Positions 34,878 to 47,306 of a stretch of 64,000 nucleotides of DNA are shown here, piece after piece (the first letter of the stretch is position 1; every line of letters begins with the position of its first letter). Source of the DNA: Rhodamnia argentea (lineage: Eukaryota; Streptophyta; Magnoliopsida; Myrtales; Myrtaceae); contig NC_063158.1 of the NCBI RefSeq assembly GCF_020921035.1, positions 2,586,001 through 2,650,000 on the forward strand, in the 5' to 3' direction. Below the pieces are notes generated by a model. The model saw only the letters and a program-made list of their open reading frames with translations. It did not search any database and was not told the origin of the DNA. The position numbers and the translations under genes are program-made.

Positions 34878-35420
34878 ACACTCGTAAGGGCGTGCTTTTG
34901 AACTTATTGTGACGATGCTTGGTTCTCCTGTAAGGCATCTAGCCCAAGATCGGGTGGTGTTTGCTTTTAATGATCGTATGCAGTACTATGCTGTGATTGA
35001 ATAAATCTGCACAGTCGAAGCTCAGCTTTCTGGTTACTGGCTGATTCCATCTCGGAAACAATTTGTGTTTTGAAATAGGGATAATTGCAGTACTAGAATT
35101 TGTTGTGAAATTGCCATCGAGCACTAAAACTTTCAAATAGTACACGGGGTATTAAAAGACTAGAACTTAAACTTGTGAACTATGAGGGGAAGTCTGCTGG
35201 CATATAAGCATGTGGTTGAGTCAAACCTCTGGCTTCTCAAGCTAGAAGCTATTTAGAGTAAGGGTTGGTGCAAGCGAGAGGAGAATTCGGAATTTAATTG
35301 TTGCCGTATTAGAAGACGAGAGCCTAATGGCAATTGCTGATTTGTTAGCGGAGGGAGGTGCTGGGCAATGAATAGTGTCATTCGTGGACAGTCACCTGGT
35401 GGGATATAACCCTCTTTTCA
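34878..35420. other. 3' flank of the theta GST gene
   Basis: No gene is seen. Around 35085-35165 the phrases 'gcactaaaactttcaaatag' and 'tattaaaagactagaactt' recall the TIR family of the element at 54990-55369, possibly a decayed copy. Confidence 0.35.
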
Positions 35421-35424
35421 TTTC

Positions 35425-36262
35425 CATAGACTAGGCAAATTATTGCAATGAAGTCTCCGTTAACTCCGTTCGATTTGGCTAATCAGAAAAATTTAACGTG
35501 AAAATTTTAATTACTTTTCCTAAAATACATATAGCGCTGATGTGGTGCTTGGTGGGCACTACTTCTTGAAAAAAAAAAAATTGAAACAAATATACAAAAC
35601 CCACATGACGAGGCTTAGCCACCCTGCCACCGCCGCTTCCGCAATGATGCCACCACCACCACTGATCGGCGACATCACCACCAGCCGCCAAGATCCGGCC
35701 TTGTCCCAATCATGTTGGCTTTGAAGATTCTGCAGGCTCAACCATGACCGTTTTAGCTTCCCAGGCTTCTGACCACGAGCTTCGTTGAGGTTGGCCAACC
35801 CTCGAGTCTGCCATCGTAGCTCCAACTTCCAGGCTTCTTCAAGCTCGCGGTGATGACTGCTCAATCTTCGTCAAGCTTGCGGCCGTGGCTGCTCAACTTT
35901 TTGTCAACTTTTGTGAAGCTTGGCCATGGCCGCTTGAGCTTCTGAACATGGTTTTGTGGAGGTCAACCTTGAAGATCGCGATAAGGACATAGTAATGGGT
36001 GGATCAGAGTTGGGTGATGCGGTGGTTGAAGCAGTCCTAGAGTCAGGTGACGATGGTGGTGGACGGATTTAAGCGACGGTGGACCAAGGAAGAAGAACAT
36101 GCTAGAGTTGCAGATGCCACGTTAACGTCTCTCTTCGAACAATAATAAAAAACCGGCATAGTTGCATTTGCCGTTACTCTAGTTGGACGGACTTAACGAA
36201 AAAATACTTGATTGTACAAATTTGTCAAGTTTTAGGACTTAATTGCATTATTTAAAATTTGC
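35425..36262. mobile_element. Foldback element with long GC-rich, internally repeated core
   Basis: The left arm 'ttgcaatgaagtctccgttaactccgttcg' and the right arm 'gttggacggacttaacgaaa...gttttaggacttaattgc' are inverted and belong to the family at 10929-11508. The core, about 35605-36120, is GC-rich and holds imperfect repeats of a cttcgtcaagcttg/ggccgtggctgctcaac theme at about 50-base spacing (35800-35945). The core shows no recognisable domain in any frame. Confidence 0.6.
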
Positions 36263-36491
36263 GTCGATTGAGATTTCATCCCATCATCCTACACTTGCTG
36301 ATACTAAGAACGTATCATTGAATGGATTTTCAAGGAAGAATATTTCCTTTCCATTGAAGGACTAATATGCTCACAGGTACATGATGCCCACTTCATTTGC
36401 TTACTTCTACAGATCTGCCAGGTTGATTTACACCACTCCCTAGTGCGCTTTCACCGGATGGGAATGGTCCTAGCGATAAATGATCCCGTCG

Positions 36492-39400
36492 CTATCCCAT
36501 GCGTTGGTGAGAAGTGTCCAGTTCTTTCGGCCTCTTGTAATTCTTCAACAGGAGAGAAGAACAAACAACACTGACAGAGGAGGCTGCCATTGCCACTCCA
36601 GCAATCCAAGGTGGTAGCCTGAATCCTGTAAACGGGGAGAGGATCCCGGCTGCTATCGGTATTCCTACGACGTTGTAACCAAAGGCCCAGATGTAGTTCC
36701 AACGGATCCGGCGGAACGTTTTCCTGGAGAGATCGATGGCGGTTATCACATCTTCCAGATTGCTCTTCATGAGGACGATGTCGGCAGCCTCGATTGCTAT
36801 TTCTGTGCCAGCACCGATCGCCATTCCTACGTCGGCTACCACGAGTGCCGGTGAGTCGTTGATCCCATCTCCTACCATTGCCACTGTATAACCTGAAGCC
36901 TGTCATTGTCACAGGTGAAGTTGTATTAGTAGTGTAAACTAGCAAAAAGCTTTCTTTGAGTTAGCAGATAGGAAGTAGAGGCTTGGGCATGGCTGATGGT
37001 TGAATGGATGGAGGTGGTTTAAGTACCTGTAAGTCCTTGACTTTCTCGGCTTTCTGCTCCGGATTGGCTTCTGCAATAACTGTTTCGATGCCGACCTCCT
37101 TGGCGACGGATTCGGCAGTGCCCAAGTTGTCACCTGTAACCATGATGCTCATCACTTCCATGGACTTGAGAATGGAGATAACTTCGCGTACACCTGGTTT
37201 TAATGGATCCGATATGGCAAACACTCCCGTCACCTCTTGGTCAAAGGACACTAGAATCCCAGTCTGAGCCAGTTTTTCGGCCTGTGCTAGTATGCTCTCG
37301 GCATCCTCGGGAATGATCATGTCGTGTTGCAGCATCAAGCTTTTGTTTCCTATTAATATTTCTCTGTGCCTAACCATGGCCTTGACTCCATGGCCAGGGA
37401 CAGAGACAAAGTCTCTTGCTTCTGGCCAGATGGATTTGTCCCCTTCTTCCCAAAATGTTTTGGCATGTTCAACAATGGCCTTGGCCAAGGGGTGCTCGCT
37501 GTTGACCTGACACACATTCATTATACTGACCAGATAATCAGTTCCGAAGAAATCAGATAATCAACAAAATTACTTTTTGGGTGCAATATGTCAAGAACAA
37601 AGATGTAAAAGGTGTTTGGCAATGGAAAGGCTACCTCAGTTGCAGCGACGAGCTCGTAAAAATGTTGTGGTTCCATGGTCTTCAAGAGTTTTGTGTAGAC
37701 CACCACTGGCTTCCCCATTGTGAGTGTTCCTGTCTTGTCAAACACGACACAGTTCACCTAGGATTGAGCAGAACACAAGATTATGATGATGAAAGAAGAG
37801 TTCAGGCAAGTGTGATAGTATGGAAGGACGGAAGATGCAAAACAGTCCATCTCTGCCACCTCTTCGTTGGCCTACTTGAATGAGAAATACACAGATATTT
37901 TCGTCACAGCTTCGACGGGAAACTAGCTTACAAAGAGAAACTAGAGAGAAACTAAGAAAAAACTAGGGAAACTCCCCAATATAAGGCTAAATTGAGTTCA
38001 ACCTGATAGAGGTTAAGCTGTTTAGACAGGGTATTTGTCCTGTCATCCATGGCTACGTAAATATCTTGTATACTAACCTTATGTGTACTTTCCAATGCTT
38101 GGCCTCCTTTGATCAGGACACCATGAGATGCCCCAAGTCCGGTGCCGACCATCACTGCAGTTGGCGTTGCTAGGCCGAGGGCACATGGGCAGGCTATGAC
38201 CATCACGGCTATTCCGAACTGCAGAGCAAGTTCGAAGCTATTCATGGAAGCTGGAAGCCAAGATTGCGGATAGCCATGATACTTCCCCACCAAAAGCCAG
38301 GCAGCCCATGTAGATACTGAAAAGATTATGACCTGCGCGAAAGACCATTTGCTCAGCGAGATACTTTTCCTTCCAATGGTTGCTGTAAGTGAAGGTGCTG
38401 TTACTACTTCCTAGGGTTCAAGTTGTTGTGATGGTTTGATGCTGTTGGATCCGTGCACTACTCAATTCATTTATTTATACAGATTCATAAGAGCACGTTG
38501 GTTTGGCTATGTTTGCAAGAAAAGTCGTGGGAGTGCTGAAGACAGAGAAAACTTGCTTACCAAAGGCACGAAGTACTTGGAGATGCGATCTGCGAAATTC
38601 TGGATAGGAGCCTTGCCCATTTGGGCCGACTCGACCAGTCGAACAATCTTCGAAAGGGCAGTGGCGGATCCAACTTGTGTTACCATAATATGCAGGACTC
38701 CGTTCTGATTCACCGTGCCTCCAATCACCACATCTCCCTTGGTCTTCATCACAGGTTTGGGTTCTCCTGTTATCATGCTCTCATTGACATGGCTTTGCCC
38801 CCAGATGACCAAACCATCCGAGGCTACTTTTGCGCCTGGCATGATCTTTATCACATCGTTCTTCTCTATCAGCCGGGTATCGATTTCGTGCTCATCAGTC
38901 ATGTTGCCCTCCTCATCCATTGTTAAGAGAACTCCTGTTTCAGGTGCCAAGTCCAAAAGCTTGGCAATGGCTTCAGAAGTCTTTCCCTTGGCCAAAACCT
39001 CCAAGTACTTCCCTAAGAGTATGACCGTGATGAGCATGCAACTTGTCTCAAAGAAATCCATGCTCTTGAAAGTTTGAGAAGTTGCGGATCTCAACAATGA
39101 GTAGACAGAGTATAAGTACGCAGCATTCGTCCCTAAAGCAATCAGAACATCCATGTTAGCAGAACCGTGGCGCGAAGCTTTAAAAGCCCCAATATAAAAT
39201 CGCCGTCCAATGATGAATTGTACTGGAGTGGACAGGACCCATCTCAAAGTTTCTCCAAAAGTCAGCGCGTTCACAACTTTGACATCTAATACACAGTTAA
39301 TCCTAGGAATATACATGAAAACCATAGAGGTCAGAAAGACAGGAACGGTGAACACTAAACTCCAGAGAAAAGATCTGCGGTATTGCTCGGTTTCTTCTTG

Positions 39401-40537
39401 CTTACGAGCTTCTCTTTCTCGTACTCCTTCAGGAATTATACTCGCCTTGAGATGGCCAGACCCCGTCGACTCAATCACTTTGACGAAGCTCCTGGGTCCT
39501 GTCAAATCTTCTTTATAGGATATGGAGATCTTACTCATTGCATGATCTGCATCCACAGATTGAACCCCAGGAAGTGCCTGGAGAGAACTTCGGATGATTT
39601 CCATTGTACGAGAAGGGTTATCTGTTTGGATGCCCTCAACTTTGAGCTGTAACTTGCTAATATCTGTCCCTGAACTCACAAGAGTGGCCTCAAATCCAGC
39701 ATCCTCAATGGCTTTGAGCAAGTTGTTGTAGCTTGAGATGCTTGAGTCGTAGTATACTTCTGCTTCTTCTGTCACTAAAGCCACATGGGCCTTCTGCACG
39801 CCCCCGACCTCTCGTAAAGCTGATTCAACTGTGGAGGAACAAGAGGTGCAAGTCATCCCATTTACACGGATCCGACATACCTGGACTGATCTCTCACTCA
39901 TCTCCTGTTAAAATGTTTACAAAAGTTAATTTAGATGGAAAGACCGGCGAAGCAGTAAAAGCCAGAATGCTACGGGCTCTTCTCTAGTTGTCATGTACTT
40001 ATGAAAACGTTGCGGTATTCTACTAAAAGATTTGAGAACGTGTTAGAGTAGAACCGTAGAAGAATCAGGATTGAACTAGTTAAAATTTGTTTTCCGATAA
40101 ATCGAATAAAACATCTGCAGCTTTTGTTGTTAGTTATCTGTTAGTGGACAGAGCTGCGGGCAAAGAATTCTGTCATTCATAAAAACATTAGACATTCCAT
40201 CCTCTGAAACCAACACCTTTGATGTAACGATTCTTCCTACGTTGATGATCTCAAAACACAAGATTGGTTGATGAGTACTTCACTCCAAGTGGAAATTTTG
40301 TGTTCACTAAACAGCATCCCCAAATGCTATATCCGAATCGCTACAACGGTTTATAAACATCGGCTGCGAATTTTTTGCAATGCATCACATCCTTGCAACT
40401 GCACCAAAAGGCGGCATGGACTCAGGCCAACTTACTTCGACATCCACAATGGCTTCTTGGACTCCTGGAAGTCGCTCAACCGCCGTTGCCACTGATCCGG
40501 CGCTCGCAGAGCTCCTCATTCCGGTCGCCAAAGACAT
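36492..40537 (-). CDS. HMA5: Copper-transporting P1B-type ATPase, HMA5-like
   Basis: Six exons on the minus strand: 40436-40537 (tentative), 38561-39904, 38078-38332, 37635-37757, 37027-37506 and 36492-36899. All joints are in phase, giving about 903 residues against about 995 in Arabidopsis HMA5. After a vestigial first domain comes a full heavy-metal-binding domain ([16 protein letters not shown]), then the family's cysteine-free second repeat, membrane helices, the actuator motif MITGEPKP, the copper site [16 protein letters not shown], the phosphorylation site [10 protein letters not shown], the HP motif [12 protein letters not shown], and the hinge [13 protein letters not shown]. All catalytic motifs are intact. 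HMA5 exports Cu(I), mainly in roots and xylem. The 3' neighbour is on the opposite strand (convergent). The first exon encodes [16 protein letters not shown], where a GMTCxxC copper site is expected; the rest of that domain is missing. The start could instead be the ATG at 39901. Confidence 0.92.
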
Positions 40538-41660
40538 CGCACTCGCCTCTAATCCTGCCGTGGAGATGCTAATGTGTTTCAGGAGTCAATGCCACTTCAA
40601 ATTCGAACCCTGTCTTTATCTGCCTCTTATATACAAAAACATTGCTCTTCCACCCTCATCAATAATGGCCACTTCGGCCCACTAAAGGGAACGAACAGAC
40701 TGTAGCACTAAAAACAGAGATGAAAAGCAAAGACCATGAGATGATTTTTGCTCAGTCTCAGTCTTTGGCATGGACCGAAGAAAAGGGCATCTGCTTTTCC
40801 GCATTGCCTCTGAGCTTTTCTTATTGCAAAGCGAGCAACTTTGGCTCATGATTTGAAGGACACGCATTATTGCCGCTTTAATATGTTAAGTAATGAATAG
40901 GCAAACCATGAAGAGTTTACAAGTGGCATAACTTTTTTTAAAGTTTGTAGTGGCGATGTTTGTCACTAAGGGTCCCACCGTGATCGATTTGCTCTGTTTT
41001 GGCCCATAAAGAAAAGGAATTCGTGTTTCTGGGACGATGTCTTTCTGTCCCTACATTAAGCAAAAGTCCCATGATCTTCTGTTGCCATGTATTTCTGACA
41101 CTGAACTCTGAAAAATGGTTTGAACAAGCAAACGTAGGTGTTGCCATGTTGGCGATGGCGATGGGCTTTGCTAGCATATAACAGTCTTTTGGGGCGATTG
41201 TGAGAATAACTATATGTTGTGAGCCACAAATTCTGAAAAGAGCGTGACTTCTTTTCCAAAAGCACAAGAAGTTCAAAATAGTCTATAGTTGAATCAAAGC
41301 AAATAATATCTAGAAAAGTCTTAACAGGAAATGGTTAGAAGGAAGTCATGAAAAATTACGCATGGCCATCTCCATAAGTGGTTTTCTATAGACTTGTGTA
41401 TGTCTTCATTGTGAAGGTTCTTGGACCAGAAGCTACAAATCCATTTGATTGACAAGCCAACCGTAGACCACGGCAACATGCAGCATGGATGTCCACTTAT
41501 GTTGCATTAACGTGCAGCAGTATGTCCGCTTAAGTTGCATATAAGGTGTCCAACTCTTAGTACATGCGGCGTCTAAAATAAAATTAAACGCAGCGGAAAC
41601 AAAAATCTATACATGTAAATCTATACATGTATATCCAGAGACGTTGTTCGTGCGTTTTAA
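40538..41660. other. Promoter side of the HMA5-like gene, no other gene seen
   Basis: Short ORFs on both strands, none with recognisable features. No missing upstream HMA5 exon could be read here. The segment 40620-40690 keeps an open frame on the plus strand only by chance. Confidence 0.4.
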
Positions 41661-41667
41661 TCAAGAA

Positions 41668-41978
41668 TCATAAGAATGTTAGAAAGTCCAACCCAAAAGC
41701 TTAAGCTAATAAGTGGAGGGAGACTACATGAATATAAAGAGAGTATAAGACCCATCGTCGAGCGATGTGGGACAACGGAATTTGACTAATGGGGGGTGCA
41801 AGTTGGATTACGAGTGGAAATTGACTAATGGGTGATGGGCATACATATGCGAACAACACTAACTTTGATACTATATTAGAAAGTCCATCCAAAAAGCTTA
41901 AGTTAATATGTATAGGAAGATCACATGAATATAAATAACATATAGGACCCATCGTCAAATGATGTGGGGGCAACAACT
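41668..41978. repeat. Direct repeat pair of about 105 bases
   Basis: Copies at 41668-41776 and 41876-41978 share 'ttagaaagtcca-cc', 'aagcttaagctaat', 'cacatgaatataaa' and 'gacccatcgtc', at roughly 80 percent identity by eye. Such phrases flank many dispersed plant repeats. I cannot tell whether this is the terminal repeat of a larger element or a local duplication. Confidence 0.6.
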
Positions 41979-42001
41979 TCAACAAGAACAAAGGAGGTTA
42001 A

Positions 42002-45000
42002 GGTTGCGTATGGTAACGTTTCTGTTTCCGGAACAACTTTTAGAACAGAAATATTTTTTTTTTTGTTTTTGTTCCCGGTAACGATTTTTGGAAACAGAAA
42101 CGCTTTTGGTAACTGCAAAAAAATTCTATTCCCGAAACAAAAAAGAATAGAAACACATTTGGTAATTGGATAAAGTTTCTGTTTCTGGAACAAAAAAAGA
42201 AAAGAAAAGAAAAGAAACGCATTTGGTAACGGCAAAAGAATTGTTCCTAATTTTTTCATTTAATTAAGGTGACTATATATATATTAAAATTAAATATCTT
42301 TATCTTTTTAACTTACTAAATCAAATTAAATCTCATTTTTTCAATTTACTAAATCAAATTACACCAATATATGTATAAGTAATTTATGCACGATTTATCA
42401 AATTATAATATGGACGAGATCAACTACAAAAAAAAAAAAAAAATGAAAGAGAAGACGAATTGGAATTAGATAACGAGAACATCAAGTATGTTTTCTATGG
42501 ATAGGAAAAGTTACAATTATGAGTCACACATCAATGTTCCTAAGTAGTTAAAAATATGATTATCTTTAAACGGGGATCCTTAGAAAAACATTAATTGCAC
42601 TTTGAGTGAAACCGATGACTAAATGAAAAATATTTGTGCATTTAGGTCCTTTTAGTCCAATTGTGCAAATTTTCAAATATGAGGACTGAAATGAGATGTA
42701 GTGTATCAAAGTCTCATGTCATGACTCTAAAAGTAAAACATTTTGGCTAAAATGATTTAAAATGAAAATTTTTAGTCAATTTAGGATTGTGTTCAATGAA
42801 GAGGCATGTGGTCCCAAACTGAATTTTTAAAACTTTAAGAGGCCAAAATGAAAAAGGGAATTAAAATAAAAATATAGACTATTTTTGAGCATTTTTCTGA
42901 CCACAAATACTATTTTTCTGATTTTTGGCTATTTTATAATTAAAATAAATCCAAAAACGTCAAAATTTACAAAAATATTTTTTGTTCAAAATTGGTTCCT
43001 ATGGCAAGGCCAAACCTTCCAAGGCTGAGTGTGCGATATAATGCGGCGGATGTTGGTACAACCACGTACAAACCTCGGCTCGGCCGGTAATTTGCTCGAG
43101 TCCATAGAACCTTGCCAAGTTCCATCTCATCAAACCTTCGGGAATATCGAAATCTCTAGAGGATCTTGTGCCAAGAAAATCGCACTATTCCCCCAATGTT
43201 ATGGCCATACGATGTAACGTATGTTTCATGGGACCAGGTTCACATGCTAAACCACACTCGAGAAGCTTTGCAAATTTTTCACTAAAATCAGCCAAGCTCT
43301 TCAATGGATATGGATTCTCAAGATCCATGGGGAGGACCACTCTCCTAAGACCCATATGCCTTCAGCTCCGAGGATATTTCATCAAACATCCATGATATTC
43401 CATCCAGCTCTTAGGATATCCCGTTTACCTCCAATTATTGGGGTATCCAACCGGATCTAGAATTGGATGCGAAAATAGACAAGTATGAGGAAGAACACCT
43501 TTTGTATGCCTACAAGAGAGAAAGGGATGGTCCAGACAGCTCGGACTACGATGATACTAATTATTATCCTCATAATTGCATGCTTTAGTGCTGCAATGTT
43601 TACGTCCTTTGGTTGGCTTTTCAGTATCTCAAAAGGAGTGACAAGCTGTCTCCACATCTGGGGAAAAGAGGACATATCCATTTCCACGAGAAAATGATGT
43701 CCAATGAGATGGAATTCGAACTTCTTGATTCCATACTTGACAGCAAGGATTTCCTTGAAAGTGGAATGATAATGGATTTCTACGGGAGTGAAACGTCCAC
43801 TTTTGTAGGCACAAATGCGACGCTTACCATTGATTTCTTCAATGTGGATAGCTGCCCAATACTTGTCACTAGCATCCATCCGGAGAATGTTTTTACCAGT
43901 GGATGAAATCTGCAATGGAGGGAGGTGTTGCAATGTCTCTTTCAAATAAGCAATGGCTTTGGTTTGCTTTGGACCCTAAGGAGGTGCATTATTTTTCAAC
44001 ATCCTTTGAAGTGGATGAAGTGTTTTGGAAATTTTCGGGACAAAGTCGCGAAGATAATTGATTATCCCAAAAAACGTTTGCACCTGGTTGACCATTAGGT
44101 CTTTGGAGGGGAACTTCTGCAACTCTTTTGCAATATGGTGGCTTGGACAATAAGTTCCTTCTTTCAAATGCATTCCGAGGAACTCTATTTCCTTTGGGCA
44201 ATGATCATATTTTTCTGGGGAAGCATGATGCCATGCTTTTGAACAATCTCAACGAACTGGATGAAGAGTTTATAGTGAGATTCTTCAATAGGGTTGTAAA
44301 GAAGGAAGTCATTAATATAGATATGAGCATTTGCTAAAATAGCCTGGAAACTTCTGCATATGGCTTTCTGAAAAAGAGAAGGAGCAGTTTTGAGTCCAAA
44401 AGGGACAACTGTCCATTGGAAGTGTTGGTTTGGGATACAGAAGCCGGTTTTCGAGCTATCTTCAAGATGTATGCCTAATTGCCAAAATCTTTCTTTAAGA
44501 TCAAACTTCGAGTAGATCTTAGCTTGGGCAAGGCTGAGGTAAAGGGAATTTTTGTGAGCAGGGGGAACTTATCATCTTGGAGAAACTGGTTCAAAGGCTG
44601 ATAATTGATTACCAACCGAAACTTGCCGCGATTCTATTCTGCTCGCTTGTTAATGTGAAAGGCTTCACAAGCCCATTGGAAATTAGAGGGTTCTATAAGA
44701 CCTTGAGTAAGCAACTCAGTACATTCTTTCTAAGCAATGGCAACATTTTTAGGAATTTTTTTGGTATTTTGAATTAATTTTTAAAAATAACATGATAAAA
44801 AATCAGGTGTCAACATCGTGCAAGAACAAAAAAGAAGAGAGTGTGTTCAAAAACAAAATTAGTCCCAATTGTTTCTAAAAAGTGTTTCAAATGTGTTTCT
44901 AAAAAGTGTTTCAGGAACACATGAGCAAATTTTTTTTTTCTTGTTTATGCTCTAAAAGTGTTTCTGTTTCTCAAAAGTGTTCTCATAATACTTTGGGAAC

Positions 45001-45044
45001 ATTTTTTTATCACACACGTTTCTGGAGTGTTACCATATGTAGCC
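42002..45044. mobile_element. TIR-bounded element (PIF/Harbinger-like) enclosing a retro-fossil
   Basis: The left end ggttgcgtatggtaacgttt and the complement of the right end, ggctacatatggtaacactc, are inverted. Both inner arms are dense in 'tttctgtttccggaac'/'gaaacagaaac' phrases (42002-42250 and 44880-45044). The three-base direct flank taa on each side fits PIF/Harbinger insertion. Between the arms lie AT-rich DNA and the fossil at 43010-44750, with no Harbinger transposase visible. It could alternatively be two separate short elements that happen to face each other. Confidence 0.5.
43010..44750 (-). mobile_element. Fossil reverse-transcribing virus-like element (caulimovirid or Ty3/gypsy pol)
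   Basis: On the minus strand, in pol order, there are traces of reverse transcriptase (finger and palm region from about 44730 down), the RT-connection region (NYLRDFVPKISKTLHPLQ near 44050) and RNase H (MDASDKYWAA, CAYKSGRFTPVEIHYHSTF, KKFEFHLIGHHFLVEMDMSS, 43700-43890), followed by a weaker downstream tract to about 43010. The RNase H wording is closer to what I associate with endogenous plant pararetroviruses than with typical Ty3/gypsy. No LTRs were seen at its edges. It is clearly broken, with several breaks, and old. It has no capsid, movement or envelope part that I can see. Confidence 0.7.
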
Positions 45045-45509
45045 TAAACCACCTCTCGTAGCATGCCCAAACTTACTTGCTTTAGATGCTCTTTAGTTCG
45101 AGCCACACAAATATCAGATCTCTAATTCAAACACACCATGAATTGCACGTTTAATGGAAGAAAGAACTCGTGGGTGGTCATCACTTTAACTATGCTAGCA
45201 ATCTCGTGGAGACAATTCTCCACACTTTTGAAATTTCGATCGCAAAAACAACAAAAAAATGAGAGAAAACTTTTTATCTCGCATGCTCGGCGTTCAGAAT
45301 CTGTTGCTGCATAGTTGCTTATAGTACCCAACGGCTACGATTGCTGATAGTGTGCAGCGAGTGCACTATTTTCTTTAAAATTATTATTATTCAACGGCAG
45401 AGGATAGAATAGCACTACTTCGATCTGTCATTTTTTTGAAATCTCTCTTCTAATAGATCGAGTGGGAATGATTTTTTAAAAACCAGGGAGAGTTTTCCTA
45501 GGCTAAAGC

Positions 45510-45543
<34 letters not shown>

Positions 45544-46700
45544 GCATAAGAGTGCACAATCAGCATGTGTGCATAACCAAAAAATTAAATTAAATTAAAT
45601 CCCATTTAATCTAATTTCATTATGACTCAATTCAATTGCCATGATTGCATATATATATGTGCAATATTATCATTTCTATTCAACGTCATCGTGTATTGAT
45701 TAAGGAGTGTTATATACCTAGATTCATCACCGAATCGGTAATAAGGCTCGCACTAACACATTAGTACTCCCAAGAGAATTGATTGTTCTAATCAATTTCA
45801 GATCCTACAAGCTGTGATTAACATCTAGCAAATATGCCATGGCTATCCAAACGGTGTGAATACTTTAAAAACATAATGAACTTGCCAGATTTGATTATAG
45901 TGTAATTCAATTTCTCTGTCTTACTATGTTTCGATCGAGCAAAGACCATGGAATATTGTCAAGCCAACAATTCGACCATATGCTAAACCTAATCGGTGTG
46001 CATTTTTTACAAGATATAAACATTCCTTTCTCAATTACAACCTGACCGAGGATTTCAATGCAATGTCATGATTATATCGCATAGAATATCACTATTGTAC
46101 CTTACATTTAACAAGGAGACAAATTTCATTTTGCGCACCCACGTAACTTCGTATGTGAATAAATTAAAACCATCAAGTGCAGAGACGGATCAATGAATTG
46201 GCAATATGCACAACTATGAACCATAACCATCCAACATACACGTTTTTTTTTTGTCAAAATCCAACACACAAGTTAACACCGTATATCGGGTCTAAGGATT
46301 ATTTACACAAGATTAGAGCATGAATGATTGGACATTGACCACAGTAAAAGCTTCCGTGTTGCTAATCGTTCTATGTATGTCAAGTTCGGTGAACTTGTTT
46401 GGTACAAATACCTGTGTTCTAACTCGGGTATCACAATACACAATGACTTGTGACTCGTCATTCCTTAAGAATTCAATATTGGTTCAGTCATAACTGATCT
46501 TATGAAATCATTCATATATAATTATTACATGATTACTTTAGGGCATACATTTAACAAGCATACGTGGGGATTCGTCTACAAACTAGAATATTTATTAATA
46601 TTTTTTGTTGTCAGAATTTTATCATAGAAGAATTTCCTGCCTAAACCTGGATATCAGAATATGCGAGAATATTCCTGTTCTCAGAATTTTATCTCCCAAG
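45045..46700. other. Intergenic, AT-rich; (ATT)n microsatellite at 45511-45542
   Basis: No gene is seen. It contains a perfect ATT run of about ten units at 45511-45542. At 46623-46760 the phrase 'gaatttcctgcctaaacctgga' with 'tgttctcagaattttatc' recurs two to three times as an imperfect local repeat. Confidence 0.45.
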
Positions 46701-47306
46701 AAACCTGGATTAACAAAATGTATAACATTGTATTCTTGTTCTCAGAGCATCATCTTATGACAATCCCAAAATCCAGGAATTTCTTGCCTAGACCTGGATT
46801 TCTGGACCTGAGTGTAATCACGACCGTGATATTGTGGACCCACGAGTGTGCCTGCCAAACACCCGAATGAGTACTGCAAACCCAAGGGGACAAAGAAAAG
46901 GAGATTAAAACCCCAAAAAGGCGCAATGACAATGAATACTAGGTCGTAGGTAGACCCTTTCGACGTAAAAGCCCATGAATGATGCGGATATCTGAATATA
47001 TCATAAGAAAAATACTTTTCTGATAGTACTGTCAGAAACAATATAATTTCAACCGTAAATTCACATATTATCATTGCGTGTTTTGCATAAATCATTCATT
47101 GATTATGAGATCGTGTAGTCAGAAGTAAATGACAGTACACTATCAATTTAACAACTTCAATCTCATAATAATTCCCATAATAATAAATGTTGTAAATTCA
47201 CTCAACACATGGCCAAGGAATCTCCCAATTAGAAGGAACTCGACCGGCATCGGTTTATATTGGGATTGGTTCCCCTCACGTCATATCATTCACATACCAC
47301 ATTTGT

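Noticed and set aside
36451-36945. 164-residue minus ORF overlapping the last HMA5 exon
   Set aside because: An alternative frame across an exon-intron border; the conserved [11 protein letters not shown] frame is the real one.
40380-40685. Plus-strand 101-residue ORF
   Set aside because: The opposite strand carries the HMA5-like first exon with matching family motifs; the plus ORF has none.
45511-45542. ATT array as a possible CRISPR-like or regulatory repeat
   Set aside because: A plain trinucleotide microsatellite without spacers.
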